A stretch of DNA of 64,000 nucleotides, from the NCBI GenBank assembly GCA_963784415.1, contig CAWARK010000011.1:186001-250000 (forward strand), written 5' to 3'. Every line of letters begins with the position of its first letter. The first letter of the stretch is position 1. The position numbers were made by a program, and so were the translations under genes. This DNA comes from UBA7672 sp963784415 (GTDB lineage Bacteria; Pseudomonadota; Alphaproteobacteria; Caulobacterales; Hyphomonadaceae). Of the stretch, positions 35,589-44,929 are shown piece by piece. The notes below the pieces were generated by a model. It saw only the letters and a program-made list of their open reading frames with translations, was not told where the DNA came from and searched no databases.

Positions 35589-37856
35589 ATGACCACCAAA
35601 CGCCCGAGCTTCACAGACGAGGAAGCCCTCGCCTTTCACCGCTATCCACAGCCGGGGAAGCTGTCGGTAACGCCGACCAAGCCGATGGCGACGCAGAAGG
35701 ACCTGTCGCTTGCCTATTCGCCGGGCGTGGCGATCCCCGTGCTCGCGATCGCGGCAAACCCGGAGCTTGCCTACGATTATACCTCGAAGGGCAACATGGT
35801 GGCCGTCATCACCAACGGCACGGCGATCCTCGGCCTCGGCGATCTGGGGCCGATGGCGTCGAAGCCGGTCATGGAAGGCAAGTCCGTCCTCTTCAAACGC
35901 TTCGCCGACGTCGATTCGATCGACATCGAGGTCGACGAGAAAGACCCGCAGAAATTCATCGATTGCGTCCGCGCCATCGGCGCCACCTGGGGCGGCATCA
36001 ATCTCGAGGACATCAAGGCGCCCGAGTGCTTCATCATCGAGAGCGAGCTGCGCGCGAAGCTCGACATCCCCGTCTTCCACGATGACCAGCACGGCACGGC
36101 CATCATCGCGACTGCCGGCCTGATCAACGCCTGCGAGATCACCGGCCGCAAACTCAGCGACGTCAAAGTCGTCATCTCCGGCGCCGGCGCCGCCGGTCTC
36201 TCTGTCGCCGGCCTCATCCGCCATCTAGGCGTCAAGCGCGACAACATCCTGATGGTCGACCGTCAGGGCGTCATCTACGAAGGCCGCACCGAAGGCATGG
36301 ACCAGTTCAAGTCCGCCTTCGCCGTGAAGACCAAGAAGCGCACGCTGGCTGAAGCCTTCGAAGGCGCCGACGTGTTCATGGGTCTCTCGGCCAAGGGCGC
36401 CGTGTCGAAGGACATGGTGAAATCCATGGCCAAGAACCCGATGATCTTCCCGATGGCCAACCCGGACCCGGAAATCACGCCGGAGGAAATCCGCGAAGTC
36501 CGCTCCGACGCCATCATCGCGACCGGCCGGTCGGACTATCCGAACCAGATCAACAACGTGCTCGGCTTCCCTTACATCTTCCGCGGCGCGCTCGACGTGC
36601 GGGCGCGGACGATCAACGAAGAGATGAAAGTTGCCGCGGCGCAGGCCCTCGCACAGCTGGCCCGGGAAGATGTCCCCGATGAAGTGGCCGCAGCCTACGC
36701 CGGCGCTCGCCCGACCTTCGGCCCCGAATACATCATCCCTGCCCCGTTCGATCCGCGCCTGATCTGGTACGTGCCGCCGCTTGTGGCGCAGGCTGCGATG
36801 GATACCGGCGTCGCGCGCAAGCCGATCGCCGACATGCAGGCCTATCGCGACTCGCTGGCGCAACGCCTCGATCCGTCCGCGTCCTTCCTGCAGCGCATCT
36901 ACGGCAAGGTTCGCGGCGAGAAGCGCAAGCGCATCGTGTTTGCCGAGGGCGAGGAACCTGCCGTCATCCGCGCGGCCTGGCAGTTCAAGACGCAGGAGCT
37001 GGGCGAGCCCATCCTCGTCGGCCGCGAGGAGCAGGTCACACGCAACATGCAGCTGCTCGGCATTCCCGCCGGCGAACTCACCGTCATGAACGCGCGCGTG
37101 TCTGACCAGAACGATGCGTACACCGAGTTTCTCTACAAGCGCCTCCAGCGTCAGGGCTACCTGCTGCGCGACGCGCAACGTCTGATCAATCAGGACCGCA
37201 ACGTGTTCGGCGCCACCATGGTCGCGCTCGGCCACGCTGACGGCATGGTCACCGGCGTCACCCGCAACTACGCGACCTCGCTGTCGGACGTCATGCTGGC
37301 GATCGACAAACGCGACGATGTGCGCCCGATCGGCGTCTCGATCGTCATCGGCAAGACCGGCCCGATGCTGATCGCCGACACCAGCGTCACCGAAATGCCC
37401 GACGCTGCCGACCTTGCCGAGATCGCGATCTCTGCTGCCCGCACCGCCGCGCGTCTCGGCTTCACGCCGCGCCTCGCCTTCCTCTCCTACTCGACTTTCG
37501 GCAACCCGCCGGGCGAGCGCATGGCAAAGGTGCGCGACGCCGTCGCGCTCCTCGATGCGAAGGGCGACGTGGGCTTCGAATACGATGGCGAGATGGCCGT
37601 CGACGTGGCGCTGTTCCCCGAAGCACGTCGTCTCTATCCGTTCTGCCGCCTCAAAGGCCCGGCAAACGTGCTGGTCATGCCCGCCATCCACTCCGCTGCG
37701 ATCTCGACCAAACTTGCAGCAGCCTTGGGTGGCGCGACGGTCATCGGCCCGCTGCTGGTCGGCCTGCGCTCATCGGTGCAGATCGCGCAGCTCGACGCCA
37801 CCGCGCAGGACATTGTGAACCTCGCGGCCTTCGCGGCGCACAACACCAACAGCTAG
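35589..37856 (+). CDS. maeB: NADP-dependent malic enzyme with phosphotransacetylase-like domain
   Basis: 755 residues. The malic-enzyme half has SLAYSPGVAIPVLAI, VVAVITNGTAILGLGDLGP-like text, CFIIESELRAKL...VFHDDQHGTAIIATAGLINA, VVISGAGAAGLSVAGLI. From about residue 430 a phosphate acetyl/butyryltransferase-like domain follows (RIVFAEGEEPAVIRAAW ... VIGPLLVGLRSSVQI). This fused form is standard for MaeB. It makes pyruvate and NADPH from malate. Divergent from mutS, a conserved pairing. Confidence 0.95.
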   Translation: MTTKRPSFTDEEALAFHRYPQPGKLSVTPTKPMATQKDLSLAYSPGVAIPVLAIAANPELAYDYTSKGNMVAVITNGTAILGLGDLGPMASKPVMEGKSVLFKRFADVDSIDIEVDEKDPQKFIDCVRAIGATWGGINLEDIKAPECFIIESELRAKLDIPVFHDDQHGTAIIATAGLINACEITGRKLSDVKVVISGAGAAGLSVAGLIRHLGVKRDNILMVDRQGVIYEGRTEGMDQFKSAFAVKTKKRTLAEAFEGADVFMGLSAKGAVSKDMVKSMAKNPMIFPMANPDPEITPEEIREVRSDAIIATGRSDYPNQINNVLGFPYIFRGALDVRARTINEEMKVAAAQALAQLAREDVPDEVAAAYAGARPTFGPEYIIPAPFDPRLIWYVPPLVAQAAMDTGVARKPIADMQAYRDSLAQRLDPSASFLQRIYGKVRGEKRKRIVFAEGEEPAVIRAAWQFKTQELGEPILVGREEQVTRNMQLLGIPAGELTVMNARVSDQNDAYTEFLYKRLQRQGYLLRDAQRLINQDRNVFGATMVALGHADGMVTGVTRNYATSLSDVMLAIDKRDDVRPIGVSIVIGKTGPMLIADTSVTEMPDAADLAEIAISAARTAARLGFTPRLAFLSYSTFGNPPGERMAKVRDAVALLDAKGDVGFEYDGEMAVDVALFPEARRLYPFCRLKGPANVLVMPAIHSAAISTKLAAALGGATVIGPLLVGLRSSVQIAQLDATAQDIVNLAAFAAHNTNS

Positions 37857-37975
37857 TCCGGCAGCTGACGCGGCCATAATGGCCGCACAATCAACGTTCA
37901 GCCTCTCTGTCCGTCGCCTTTACGGACTGACAGAACACGTCCACGACTAGGCGGCCAGAAGATGGAGGCCGCGCC

Positions 37976-39697
37976 TTGACCTCGACCCCTTCCGCCCCGC
38001 CGCCCGCTGAACCCGGGGCGGTCCCCGCGAAGAAGAAATACGGCCTCAAGGAAACCGTCCGCGCGATGAGCAATCCGCGCGTCGCTGGCATGGCAGCGCT
38101 GGGCTTCTCCTCCGGCATGCCGTTCATGCTGACGGGCGCGACCTTCGGCTACTGGCTGCGCGATGAAGGCACGGAGCTGACCGCGATCGGCTTCCTGTCG
38201 TGGGTCGGCCTTGCCTACACGTTCAAGGTCTTCTGGGCGCCGATGGTCGACAAGGTGAAGCTGCCGGTCCTGGGCAAGCTCGGTCAGCGCCGCAGCTGGG
38301 CGATCCTCGTGCAGATCATCATCGCGATCGCCCTGCTGGCCATGGCCACTGTTGGTCCGCACGGGCCGGGCGGCCTTGCGGTCATGGGCGCCTTCGCGCT
38401 GGTCGTCGCCTTCGCCTCGGCGACGCAGGACATCGCCGTCGACGCCTGGCGTATCGAGGAAGCCAACGACGCCGACGAGCTTGGCACCTTCACCTCGGCT
38501 TACCAGCTCGGCTATCGCATCGCGCTTCTGGTGACCGATGCCCTCATCCTTGTCTTCGCCAACCATCTCGGCTGGCCCGTGTCCTATTCGATCATGGCCC
38601 TGCTGATGGGCGTCGGCCTGTTCGCCGCCCTGCGCATGCCAGAACCCAAGCCGGAAGCGCGCGCGGTCAGCAAGGCAATTCCGGCAGTCGGCAGCGATAC
38701 GGGATCGCGCATGAAAGCGGCTGCGTTTTTTGTCGTCGCGGCCCTGCTGTGCTGGCTGCTGCCATTCCTGCCGACGTGGAAGTGGCTGGAAATGTTCGCC
38801 GTGCTCGGCCGTCCCTCCACCTTCGGAACTGTCTTTGCCATTGTCAGCCTGGCCCTGGCCGTCGGCGCATTCGCCCGGATTCCCTACACATGGGTGGCGG
38901 GCGCCGCCCTGATCGCCGCCACCGTTCTGTCGGCCTTCTATGGCGCGATTGCGGGACAGGACGTGATCGGCGGCGCGCCGCTGTTCTGGCCGACCATACT
39001 CTGTCTCGTCGGCGCCACGCTGGCCGCCCCGCCGCGCATCTTCGACGCGTTCATGGGGCCGCTGCTGGAATTCTTCCGCGCGCACGGACGCATCGCGTTC
39101 GTCATGCTCCTGATGATCAGCCTGTACCGCTTGCCCGAATTCGTGATCGGACCCGTGGCGGGCCCGTTCTACTCAGACCTCGGCCTCGGCAAGGACGTTG
39201 TTGGCGGCGTGCGCGCCTCGGTTGGCATGGTAGCATCCATCGCTGGCATCGCGATCGGGGGCATCACGGTCGCAGCGCTTGGCTTCCAACGAACACTCAT
39301 CATCGGCGCGATCCTGCAAGGCCTCGGCGTTGCAGCATTCGCCCTGCTTGCCTTCACGGGTCCGAATCTCGGCGTCTTCTCCTTCGCCATGGCCGCCGAC
39401 AATTTCTGCTACGCCTTCGCCGGCGTCGCCCTCGTCACCTACATGTCGAGCCTCACCAGCGTCGGTTACACCGCGACCCAGTACGCGTTGCTGAGTTCGA
39501 TCTACACAATCTTCGGCAAGTTCCTGAAAGGCTTCTCGGGCGCGGTCGTCGACGGTTTCCAGACATCAGGGCGAACGCTGATGGAATCCTACGCGCTGTT
39601 CTATGTCGGCGCGGGATTGATTGCCTTGCCGGCGCTTGTCCTGTGCGTGGTTCTGCTCGCACGGCAACCCAAAAAGCCCACTCCCTCGACCGCCTGA
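37976..39697 (+). CDS. AmpG-like MFS permease
   Basis: 573 residues, about fourteen membrane segments. SNPRVAGMAALGFSSGMPFMLTGATFGYWLRDEGTELTAIGFLSWVGLAYTFKVFWAPMVDKVKLPVLG and RRSWAILVQI, ASATQDIAVDAWRIE match the AmpG muropeptide permeases. It may import muropeptides for peptidoglycan recycling; substrate is inferred. The start is TTG with GGAGG 7 bp upstream. Two hairpins lie in the 119-bp gap after maeB, one (GCGGCCAT-A-ATGGCCGC) a probable weak terminator. Confidence 0.85.
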   Translation: MTSTPSAPPPAEPGAVPAKKKYGLKETVRAMSNPRVAGMAALGFSSGMPFMLTGATFGYWLRDEGTELTAIGFLSWVGLAYTFKVFWAPMVDKVKLPVLGKLGQRRSWAILVQIIIAIALLAMATVGPHGPGGLAVMGAFALVVAFASATQDIAVDAWRIEEANDADELGTFTSAYQLGYRIALLVTDALILVFANHLGWPVSYSIMALLMGVGLFAALRMPEPKPEARAVSKAIPAVGSDTGSRMKAAAFFVVAALLCWLLPFLPTWKWLEMFAVLGRPSTFGTVFAIVSLALAVGAFARIPYTWVAGAALIAATVLSAFYGAIAGQDVIGGAPLFWPTILCLVGATLAAPPRIFDAFMGPLLEFFRAHGRIAFVMLLMISLYRLPEFVIGPVAGPFYSDLGLGKDVVGGVRASVGMVASIAGIAIGGITVAALGFQRTLIIGAILQGLGVAAFALLAFTGPNLGVFSFAMAADNFCYAFAGVALVTYMSSLTSVGYTATQYALLSSIYTIFGKFLKGFSGAVVDGFQTSGRTLMESYALFYVGAGLIALPALVLCVVLLARQPKKPTPSTA

Positions 39698-39700
39698 CGC

Positions 39701-41428
39701 CTACTCCGCAGCCCTGTCATGCCGTCTGGCCCAGTACGTGGCGAGCTCACGCAGGCGTGGCGGGTCGATCGGCTTTGCCGCCAGTTGCGAGATGCCCGCG
39801 TGGCGTGCGCGCTCTTCAAGGTCGGGATCGATATCGGCCGTTAGCGCCACAATCGGCGTCTGCGACACAGGGCCAGCGAGCGCGCGGATGCGCCGCGTCG
39901 CTTCAAGCCCGTCCATCACCGGCATGCGGATGTCCATGAAGACGACCGCGTAGTCGTTCTCGCTCATGCGTTCCAACGCCTCCGCGCCAGTCCCCGCGGT
40001 GTCGACGCGGAACCCCGCCGCCTTCAGCGCGCTGCTGGCGAGCAGCGCGTTCACGGCATTGTCGTCCGCGATCAACACCGCGCCCGCGGTGCCGGGTGCA
40101 CGCGCTGCTTCAGGCTCAGGAGCAGAAGCGCCCCGCACTGCCAGCCCGACACGCTCGACGATCGAGGCCGCGCGTAGCGGGCGGATCAGGTAACCCGCGC
40201 ATCCCATCTTGCGGAACTGTTCGATGCGCGCGCGATCTCCGGGGCGCAACACCACCAAAGTCCGCTTCGACCGTGCAATCGCTTCGATCCGCGCCGGCGC
40301 AAGCGCTGCATCAAGAATGACGACATCCGCCTCTTCAGGCCCGGTCGCGATAGCATTCTCGCCCGCAAGCGCTGCCATGCAGGCCAGGCCCGACGCCGGC
40401 GTCAGATCGAGCGCGATACGCAAGGGCTTGTGCACACGCTTGCGCGGCGTCGATCCCGGCGCTGCCTCAAGCGGCACGTCGACGATGAACATGGCCCCAT
40501 GTCCGAAGGCAGACTGGAGATGCACCTTGCCCTTCATCGCCTCGACCAATCGCGCGACAATCGCAAGGCCGAGCCCGACGCCGCCATCGCGGCGCGCATC
40601 GGCAGCGCTGACCTGCGAGAACGCATCGAACAGGTGCGTCTTGGCGTGTTCGGGAATGCCCGCACCCGTGTCGCGCACGACCAGCGCGATACCTTCGCCG
40701 TCAGGACCGGGACGCGCCTCGATCAGCACCGCGCCCGACTGCGTGAACTTGATGGCGTTGCCCGCGAGGTTGAAGAGGATCTGCCGCAACCGGCCGGCAT
40801 CGCCAATCATGTGCGGCGCGAGATCGGGATGCACCACGCCCGCAATGTCGAGCCCCGCCGCGTGCGCGCGCGGCGCCAGCAGCTCGGCCACGTCCTGCAC
40901 CAGCTCATACGTATCGAACGGCGCGATATCGAGCGGAATGTCGCCCGCTTCCATGCGCGAGAAATCGAGCACGTTGTTGAGCAGGTCCAGCAGGCGCGCG
41001 CCCGATTTGCGAATGGCAACGGCATAGTCGCGCTGCGACGGCAGCAGCTCGGTCTCTTCCAGCAGCGCCGCCATGCCGAGAATGCCATTGAGCGGCGTGC
41101 GGATCTCGTGGCTGACCGCCGCCGTGAAGCGATGCGCGGCATCCAGCGACTCATGTTGCTCCGTCGTGGCGAGCCGAACGCCTTCGACAGGCGCGGACAC
41201 CCGCCAGCTGCGTCCCGCCTTGTCGACACACTGCGCCGCAATGTCAGCGGCGGGCAACGCAAACGGCGCATGCATGCGCGGCGTCAGACCCGACAGCGGG
41301 CTTGCCGCAAGCACCACGCCATCGGCGCCGATCGCCAGCGCCGGTCCCGGCCAGCCCTGCGCGACAGCCGACAGCGCGGAGACCGCGCTGGCTTTCATCT
41401 CTGACGTATCACTGTCGCCGGGCTTCAT
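39701..41428 (-). CDS. Hybrid sensor histidine kinase
   Basis: 575 residues without a clear membrane segment. H-box: AHRFTAAVSHEIRTPLNGILGM; N-box: QILFNLAGNAIKFT; G boxes: DTGAGIPEHAKTHLFDAFSQ and GGVGLGLAIVARLVE. Residues about 335-440 look like a degenerate receiver (DVVILDAAL, RTLVVLRPG, GYLIRPLRAASI) without the Asp pair. The last 120 residues are an intact receiver with the phosphorylatable Asp in YAVVFMDIRMPVMDGLEATRRIR. The input signal is unknown. It converges with the AmpG-like gene. Confidence 0.9.
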   Translation of the reverse strand: MKPGDSDTSEMKASAVSALSAVAQGWPGPALAIGADGVVLAASPLSGLTPRMHAPFALPAADIAAQCVDKAGRSWRVSAPVEGVRLATTEQHESLDAAHRFTAAVSHEIRTPLNGILGMAALLEETELLPSQRDYAVAIRKSGARLLDLLNNVLDFSRMEAGDIPLDIAPFDTYELVQDVAELLAPRAHAAGLDIAGVVHPDLAPHMIGDAGRLRQILFNLAGNAIKFTQSGAVLIEARPGPDGEGIALVVRDTGAGIPEHAKTHLFDAFSQVSAADARRDGGVGLGLAIVARLVEAMKGKVHLQSAFGHGAMFIVDVPLEAAPGSTPRKRVHKPLRIALDLTPASGLACMAALAGENAIATGPEEADVVILDAALAPARIEAIARSKRTLVVLRPGDRARIEQFRKMGCAGYLIRPLRAASIVERVGLAVRGASAPEPEAARAPGTAGAVLIADDNAVNALLASSALKAAGFRVDTAGTGAEALERMSENDYAVVFMDIRMPVMDGLEATRRIRALAGPVSQTPIVALTADIDPDLEERARHAGISQLAAKPIDPPRLRELATYWARRHDRAAE

Positions 41429-41463
41429 CGCGGCGACCCTGCGGCGCCGGGCTCACCATCCGA

Positions 41464-42664
41464 TTAACGCGCCATCAGGCTCGGCAATTCGCCCAGATCG
41501 CCGCCGGCTTCACGCGCGAAAAGTTTCCGAGCCGGCGGGATCATTCCGGCAACAGCCATCGCCGCCCCCGCCGCCAGCCGCACCGGCAGAGCCGACGTGA
41601 ACGTTCGTGCAAACCCCTCCATCGCCGCCGCCGTCGCCACCACATCGCCCCGCCGCCACGTCGTGTATGGCGACAGCGCGCTCGCCGCGCCGATATCCAG
41701 ACCCGCCCGCTGCGCCTCGCCGATCACGTCGACCAGCGCTGCAACATCCTTCAGGCCGAGATTGAGGCCCTGCCCGGCGAGCGGATGGATGACGTGCGCC
41801 GCATCCCCCGCCAACGCCACGCGCTCGGCCTCAAAGCGTTCCGCTATGTAGAGACCAATGGGAAACGCGATCCGCGGTCCGGCCAGTTTCGCATCCGGCA
41901 GGAAAGCGCCCGCCTTCTTCGCCAGCTCCAGCTCGAAATCATGCGGGTCGAGTTCGGCCAGCGCCTGCGCCACCGCCGCCTTCTCCGTCCAGATCAGGTT
42001 GGCGCAATCATCTTTCAGCGGCAGCACCGCCATCGGCCCGTTGGGCAGGAAGATCTGCCGCGCCGCGCCATTGTGCGGCCGTCCCAGCTTCACCGTCGTG
42101 GATATCGCCGCCGCATCATAGTCGTGGCCTTCGAAGCGGATGTTCGCCGCCCGCCGCACCAGCGAGTTGCGCCCATCGCATCCGACCACCAGCGGCGCTT
42201 CGATTTCCGTATCGCCCAGCTTCAGGACCGCGCTCGCGGCGCCAAAACGCGTCTGCGTGATCTTCACGCCCGACAGCAGCTTCACATTGGCTTCAGCCTT
42301 CACCGCCCGCGTCAGCACCGCGTTCAGCACGCCCGCATTGATCATGAAGCCCGAGCGCCGGCTCGCTGCAGTCTTCGGCAATGAACGAAATGCCGCCCAC
42401 GCGGCCCTCGGCCTCGACCTGCGTCACCGGCTCCGCGTCCGGCAGCAGCTGATCCTCGATCCCCAGCGCCCGGAAAATCCGCCAGCAGCCATGCGAAATG
42501 AAATAGGCCCGCGTATCCGGCCGGGTCTTGTCGGTGACGGGGGCAGCGTCTGCCACCACGACCTCAAACCCGCGTCGCGCCAGCGCCAGCGCCAGGGTCA
42601 GGCCCACGGGTCCGCCGCCGGCTATGGCCACATCGCAGCGAAAGGATCCGGAGGCAGGGGTCAT
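41464..42664 (-). CDS. UbiH/VisC family FAD-dependent hydroxylase, frameshifted
   Basis: FAD-binding start: SFRCDVAIAGGGPVGLTLALALARRGFEVVVAD (GxGxxG). After a shift near 42370 the frame continues RRSGFMINAGVLNAVLTRAV, PLVVGCDGRNSLVRRAANIRFEGHDYDAAAIS and RVALAGDAAHVIHPLAGQGLNLGLKDVAALVD, the GD and DG motifs of this family. Likely a ubiquinone-pathway hydroxylase; which ring position cannot be told. One indel explains the split. Confidence 0.88.
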
Positions 42665-42790
42665 GCCTCAGATGTAGTCCATCCGGCGGGCAAAGAAAAA
42701 GGGGCGCGGCCGAATGACCGCGCCCCCATTCTTGATCCCCTCCCCGACGCCGCGCCGGCAGCGCCGGTTCCAGGACGGTCAGTTCACGTC

Positions 42791-44413
42791 CTACGAGTGG
42801 TAGGCCGCTTCGCCGTGCTCGTTGATGTCGAGGCCTTCTTCCTCGACCTCTTGCGACACGCGGAGCAAGCCGAGCAGTTTGAGCGCGAACCAGATCACGA
42901 GGCTGACGCCGCCAGACCACAGGAGCGTGGTGCCGACGCCGGTGGCTTGCGCGATCATCTGGGCGGTCATGTCATAGGCCGCGACAGGGCAGGTCACGAG
43001 GACCGCGCCATCGGCCGAGCAGTTGACATAGTCGACCACGCCAGCGCCGCCCCAGGCCGGGTTCACGACCAGGCCGGTGCCGAGAGCGCCGATGATGCCG
43101 CCAACGCAGTGGATGCCGAACACGTCGAGCGCGTCGTCATAGCCAAGCATTTTCTTCACCGCTGAGCAGAAGATGATGCAGATCGGCGAGACAACGAGGC
43201 CGAGGATGATCGCGCCCATCGGGCCGGCGAAGCCGGCTGCAGGCGTGACCGCCACGAGACCCGCAACGATACCCGAGCACATGCCAAGCAGGCTGGGGCG
43301 ACGGCGCGTGACCCACTCGACCAGCATCCACGAGAGACCTGCCGCCGCTGTCGCGAGGAAGGTGTTCGTCATGGCGAGGCCAGCGTAGAAGTTGGCTTCG
43401 AGGTTCGAGCCGGCGTTGAAGCCGAACCAGCCGAACCACAGAAGGCCCGTACCGATCATGGTCATCGTCAGGGAGTGCGGCGACATCGGCTCTTTCTTGT
43501 AGCCGAAGCGCGGTCCGAGAACGATACAGCCCATCAGCGCGGCGATGCCGGAGTTGATGTGAACGACCGTGCCGCCAGCGAAGTCCAGCGCACCCTTGCC
43601 ATAGAGGAAGCCCGAGTTGAGGACCGGATCGGACGCATGTGTCGCCACTGCGTCAGGACCGCCCCAGAACCAGACCATGTGAGCGATCGGGTAATAGACA
43701 AGCAGCGGCCAGACGACCGAGAACACCACGATGCCCGCGAATTTGACGCGTTCGGCAAGGGCTCCGAGAACCAGCGCTGCGGTGATGCAGGCGAAGGTCA
43801 TCTGGAAGCAGACGAAGACGATCTCGTGGATATAGGTGCCGGTCGAGAAGGTCGCGCCGAGGCTGAACCCGTCCGGGCTGAGCGCTGGGTCAACGACCTG
43901 CGTTCCGTTCAGGAACATTTTCGACAGGCCGCCGATGAACATGTTCATCGTGCCCCCGTCGGTGAAGGCGAGGCTGTAACCCCAGAACGCCCAGGCCAGC
44001 ATGCCGATCACGGTGACCGTCGAGACCTGCATCAGGACGGACAGCATGTTCTTCGAGCGGACGAGGCCGCCGTAGAACAGGGCAAGGCCCGGGATGATCA
44101 TGATCAGGACCAGCACGGTCGAGACCATCATCCAGGTGTCGTCGCCCTTGTTGACCGTCGGCGCAGCGGCCGTGATCACGCTCGGGTCAGCAGCAGGCTC
44201 GGCAGCAACTGCCTCAGGCGCGGCTTCAACCGGCGCTGCAGCTTCTGGCGCCGCCACAACAGGCGCCTCGACCGTCGCCGGGGCTTCCGGCGTCGGCTGG
44301 GCCGTTGCCGGGCTCAGCGTCGTGAAAATGAAAGCGGCTGCGATTGCCGCCACACCGGTCTTGAGACCGGTCCCCCAAAGCGAAAGTCGATCTACTCGAC
44401 TGGAATTGCTCAC
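42791..44413 (-). CDS. Ammonium transporter Amt
   Basis: About 540 residues, starting at a GTG at 44413 (VSNSSRVDRLSLWGTG) with GGGGAGA upstream; the 79-residue longer frame is not used. A signal-like segment is followed by an Ala/Pro/Glu-rich linker of about 45 residues, then eleven membrane segments. Pore landmarks: GTVVHINSGIAALMG (first His) and DALDVFGIHCVGGIIGAL (second His). It conducts ammonia/ammonium. No glnK is adjacent. A weak sigma-54-like site precedes it. Confidence 0.93.
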   Translation of the reverse strand: MSNSSRVDRLSLWGTGLKTGVAAIAAAFIFTTLSPATAQPTPEAPATVEAPVVAAPEAAAPVEAAPEAVAAEPAADPSVITAAAPTVNKGDDTWMMVSTVLVLIMIIPGLALFYGGLVRSKNMLSVLMQVSTVTVIGMLAWAFWGYSLAFTDGGTMNMFIGGLSKMFLNGTQVVDPALSPDGFSLGATFSTGTYIHEIVFVCFQMTFACITAALVLGALAERVKFAGIVVFSVVWPLLVYYPIAHMVWFWGGPDAVATHASDPVLNSGFLYGKGALDFAGGTVVHINSGIAALMGCIVLGPRFGYKKEPMSPHSLTMTMIGTGLLWFGWFGFNAGSNLEANFYAGLAMTNTFLATAAAGLSWMLVEWVTRRRPSLLGMCSGIVAGLVAVTPAAGFAGPMGAIILGLVVSPICIIFCSAVKKMLGYDDALDVFGIHCVGGIIGALGTGLVVNPAWGGAGVVDYVNCSADGAVLVTCPVAAYDMTAQMIAQATGVGTTLLWSGGVSLVIWFALKLLGLLRVSQEVEEEGLDINEHGEAAYHS

Positions 44414-44437
44414 AATTTGTCTCCCCTGAGGTTGGCT

Positions 44438-44453
44438 TGCAACCGGCGCACAA
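44438..44453 (-). promoter_or_regulatory. Weak sigma-54-like site before amt
   Basis: On the minus strand: TTGTGCGCCGGTTGCA. The -12 part TTGCA is perfect and spacing is right, but the -24 GG is replaced by TG. It is 25 bp upstream of the amt GTG. Amt genes are often RpoN-dependent, but the missing -24 GG makes this tentative. Confidence 0.25.
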
Positions 44454-44719
44454 GAACACACCCGAGACCCGGCTAAACCGCCCCTCGCAGATGCGAGATC
44501 GATAGGGGCTTCAGGCTGCCCAATGGACAAGCAAAGCCGCGTGCGGCTTTCTGGACTCGGCCGGGGTTGCACAATCTTTGGGCGCCTGCCCGGCGGCTCG
44601 CTTCCGATCAGGGCAAGACCTTTCGTTGGACCCGGCGCCAAGGCCTGCACTCATGCGCCGTCCACGAAGCGCGCTAGAGAGGGTGGGTGAACCGCCGCAA
44701 GGCTGGATCATGGGGATAG

Positions 44720-44758
44720 GTCCCGGATGCGCCTCTGCGCGTCCGGGACCCTTTTTTG
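44720..44758 (+). terminator. Strong orphan terminator upstream of ftsK
   Basis: GGTCCCGGA (44720-44728) pairs with TCCGGGACC (44743-44751), with an inner GCGC/GCGC, followed by C and six T. No plus-strand gene precedes it: amt is on the other strand. It may end a small RNA encoded in 44500-44758. Confidence 0.7.
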
Positions 44759-44929
44759 TCCCCCTCACCCCGCTTTCCGCTCCGCGTGGGCGCCTCAATT
44801 CACAACGTGGCCGTAACGATATTTCCCGGCGGTTCCGTGCAGAAAACCCCTTTTGGTAGCAGCCCGTTAAGGCTGCCCGCGCCAGTGTCGGCTCGCGTAA
44901 TTAATCTTGTTTCGTGCAAGGACACCGGC

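Larger units (their letters stand above)
44414..44929. other. 516-bp non-coding region between amt and ftsK
   Basis: No protein-coding gene is convincing here. It contains the amt leader and a possible sigma-54-like site (44438-44453, minus strand), a hairpin AAAGCCGC-GT-GCGGCTTT near 44535, and a strong plus-strand terminator at 44720-44758 that ends a transcript of unknown start. The AT-rich stretch at 44898-44915 is a candidate for the ftsK promoter. Confidence 0.55.

Noticed and set aside
44438..44453. A firm sigma-54 promoter for amt
   Set aside because: The -24 GG is missing, so it is listed only as a weak candidate and not as a finding.
44578..44859. A 93-residue coding gene upstream of ftsK
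   Set aside because: It runs straight through the strong terminator at 44720-44758 and has no protein-like character.
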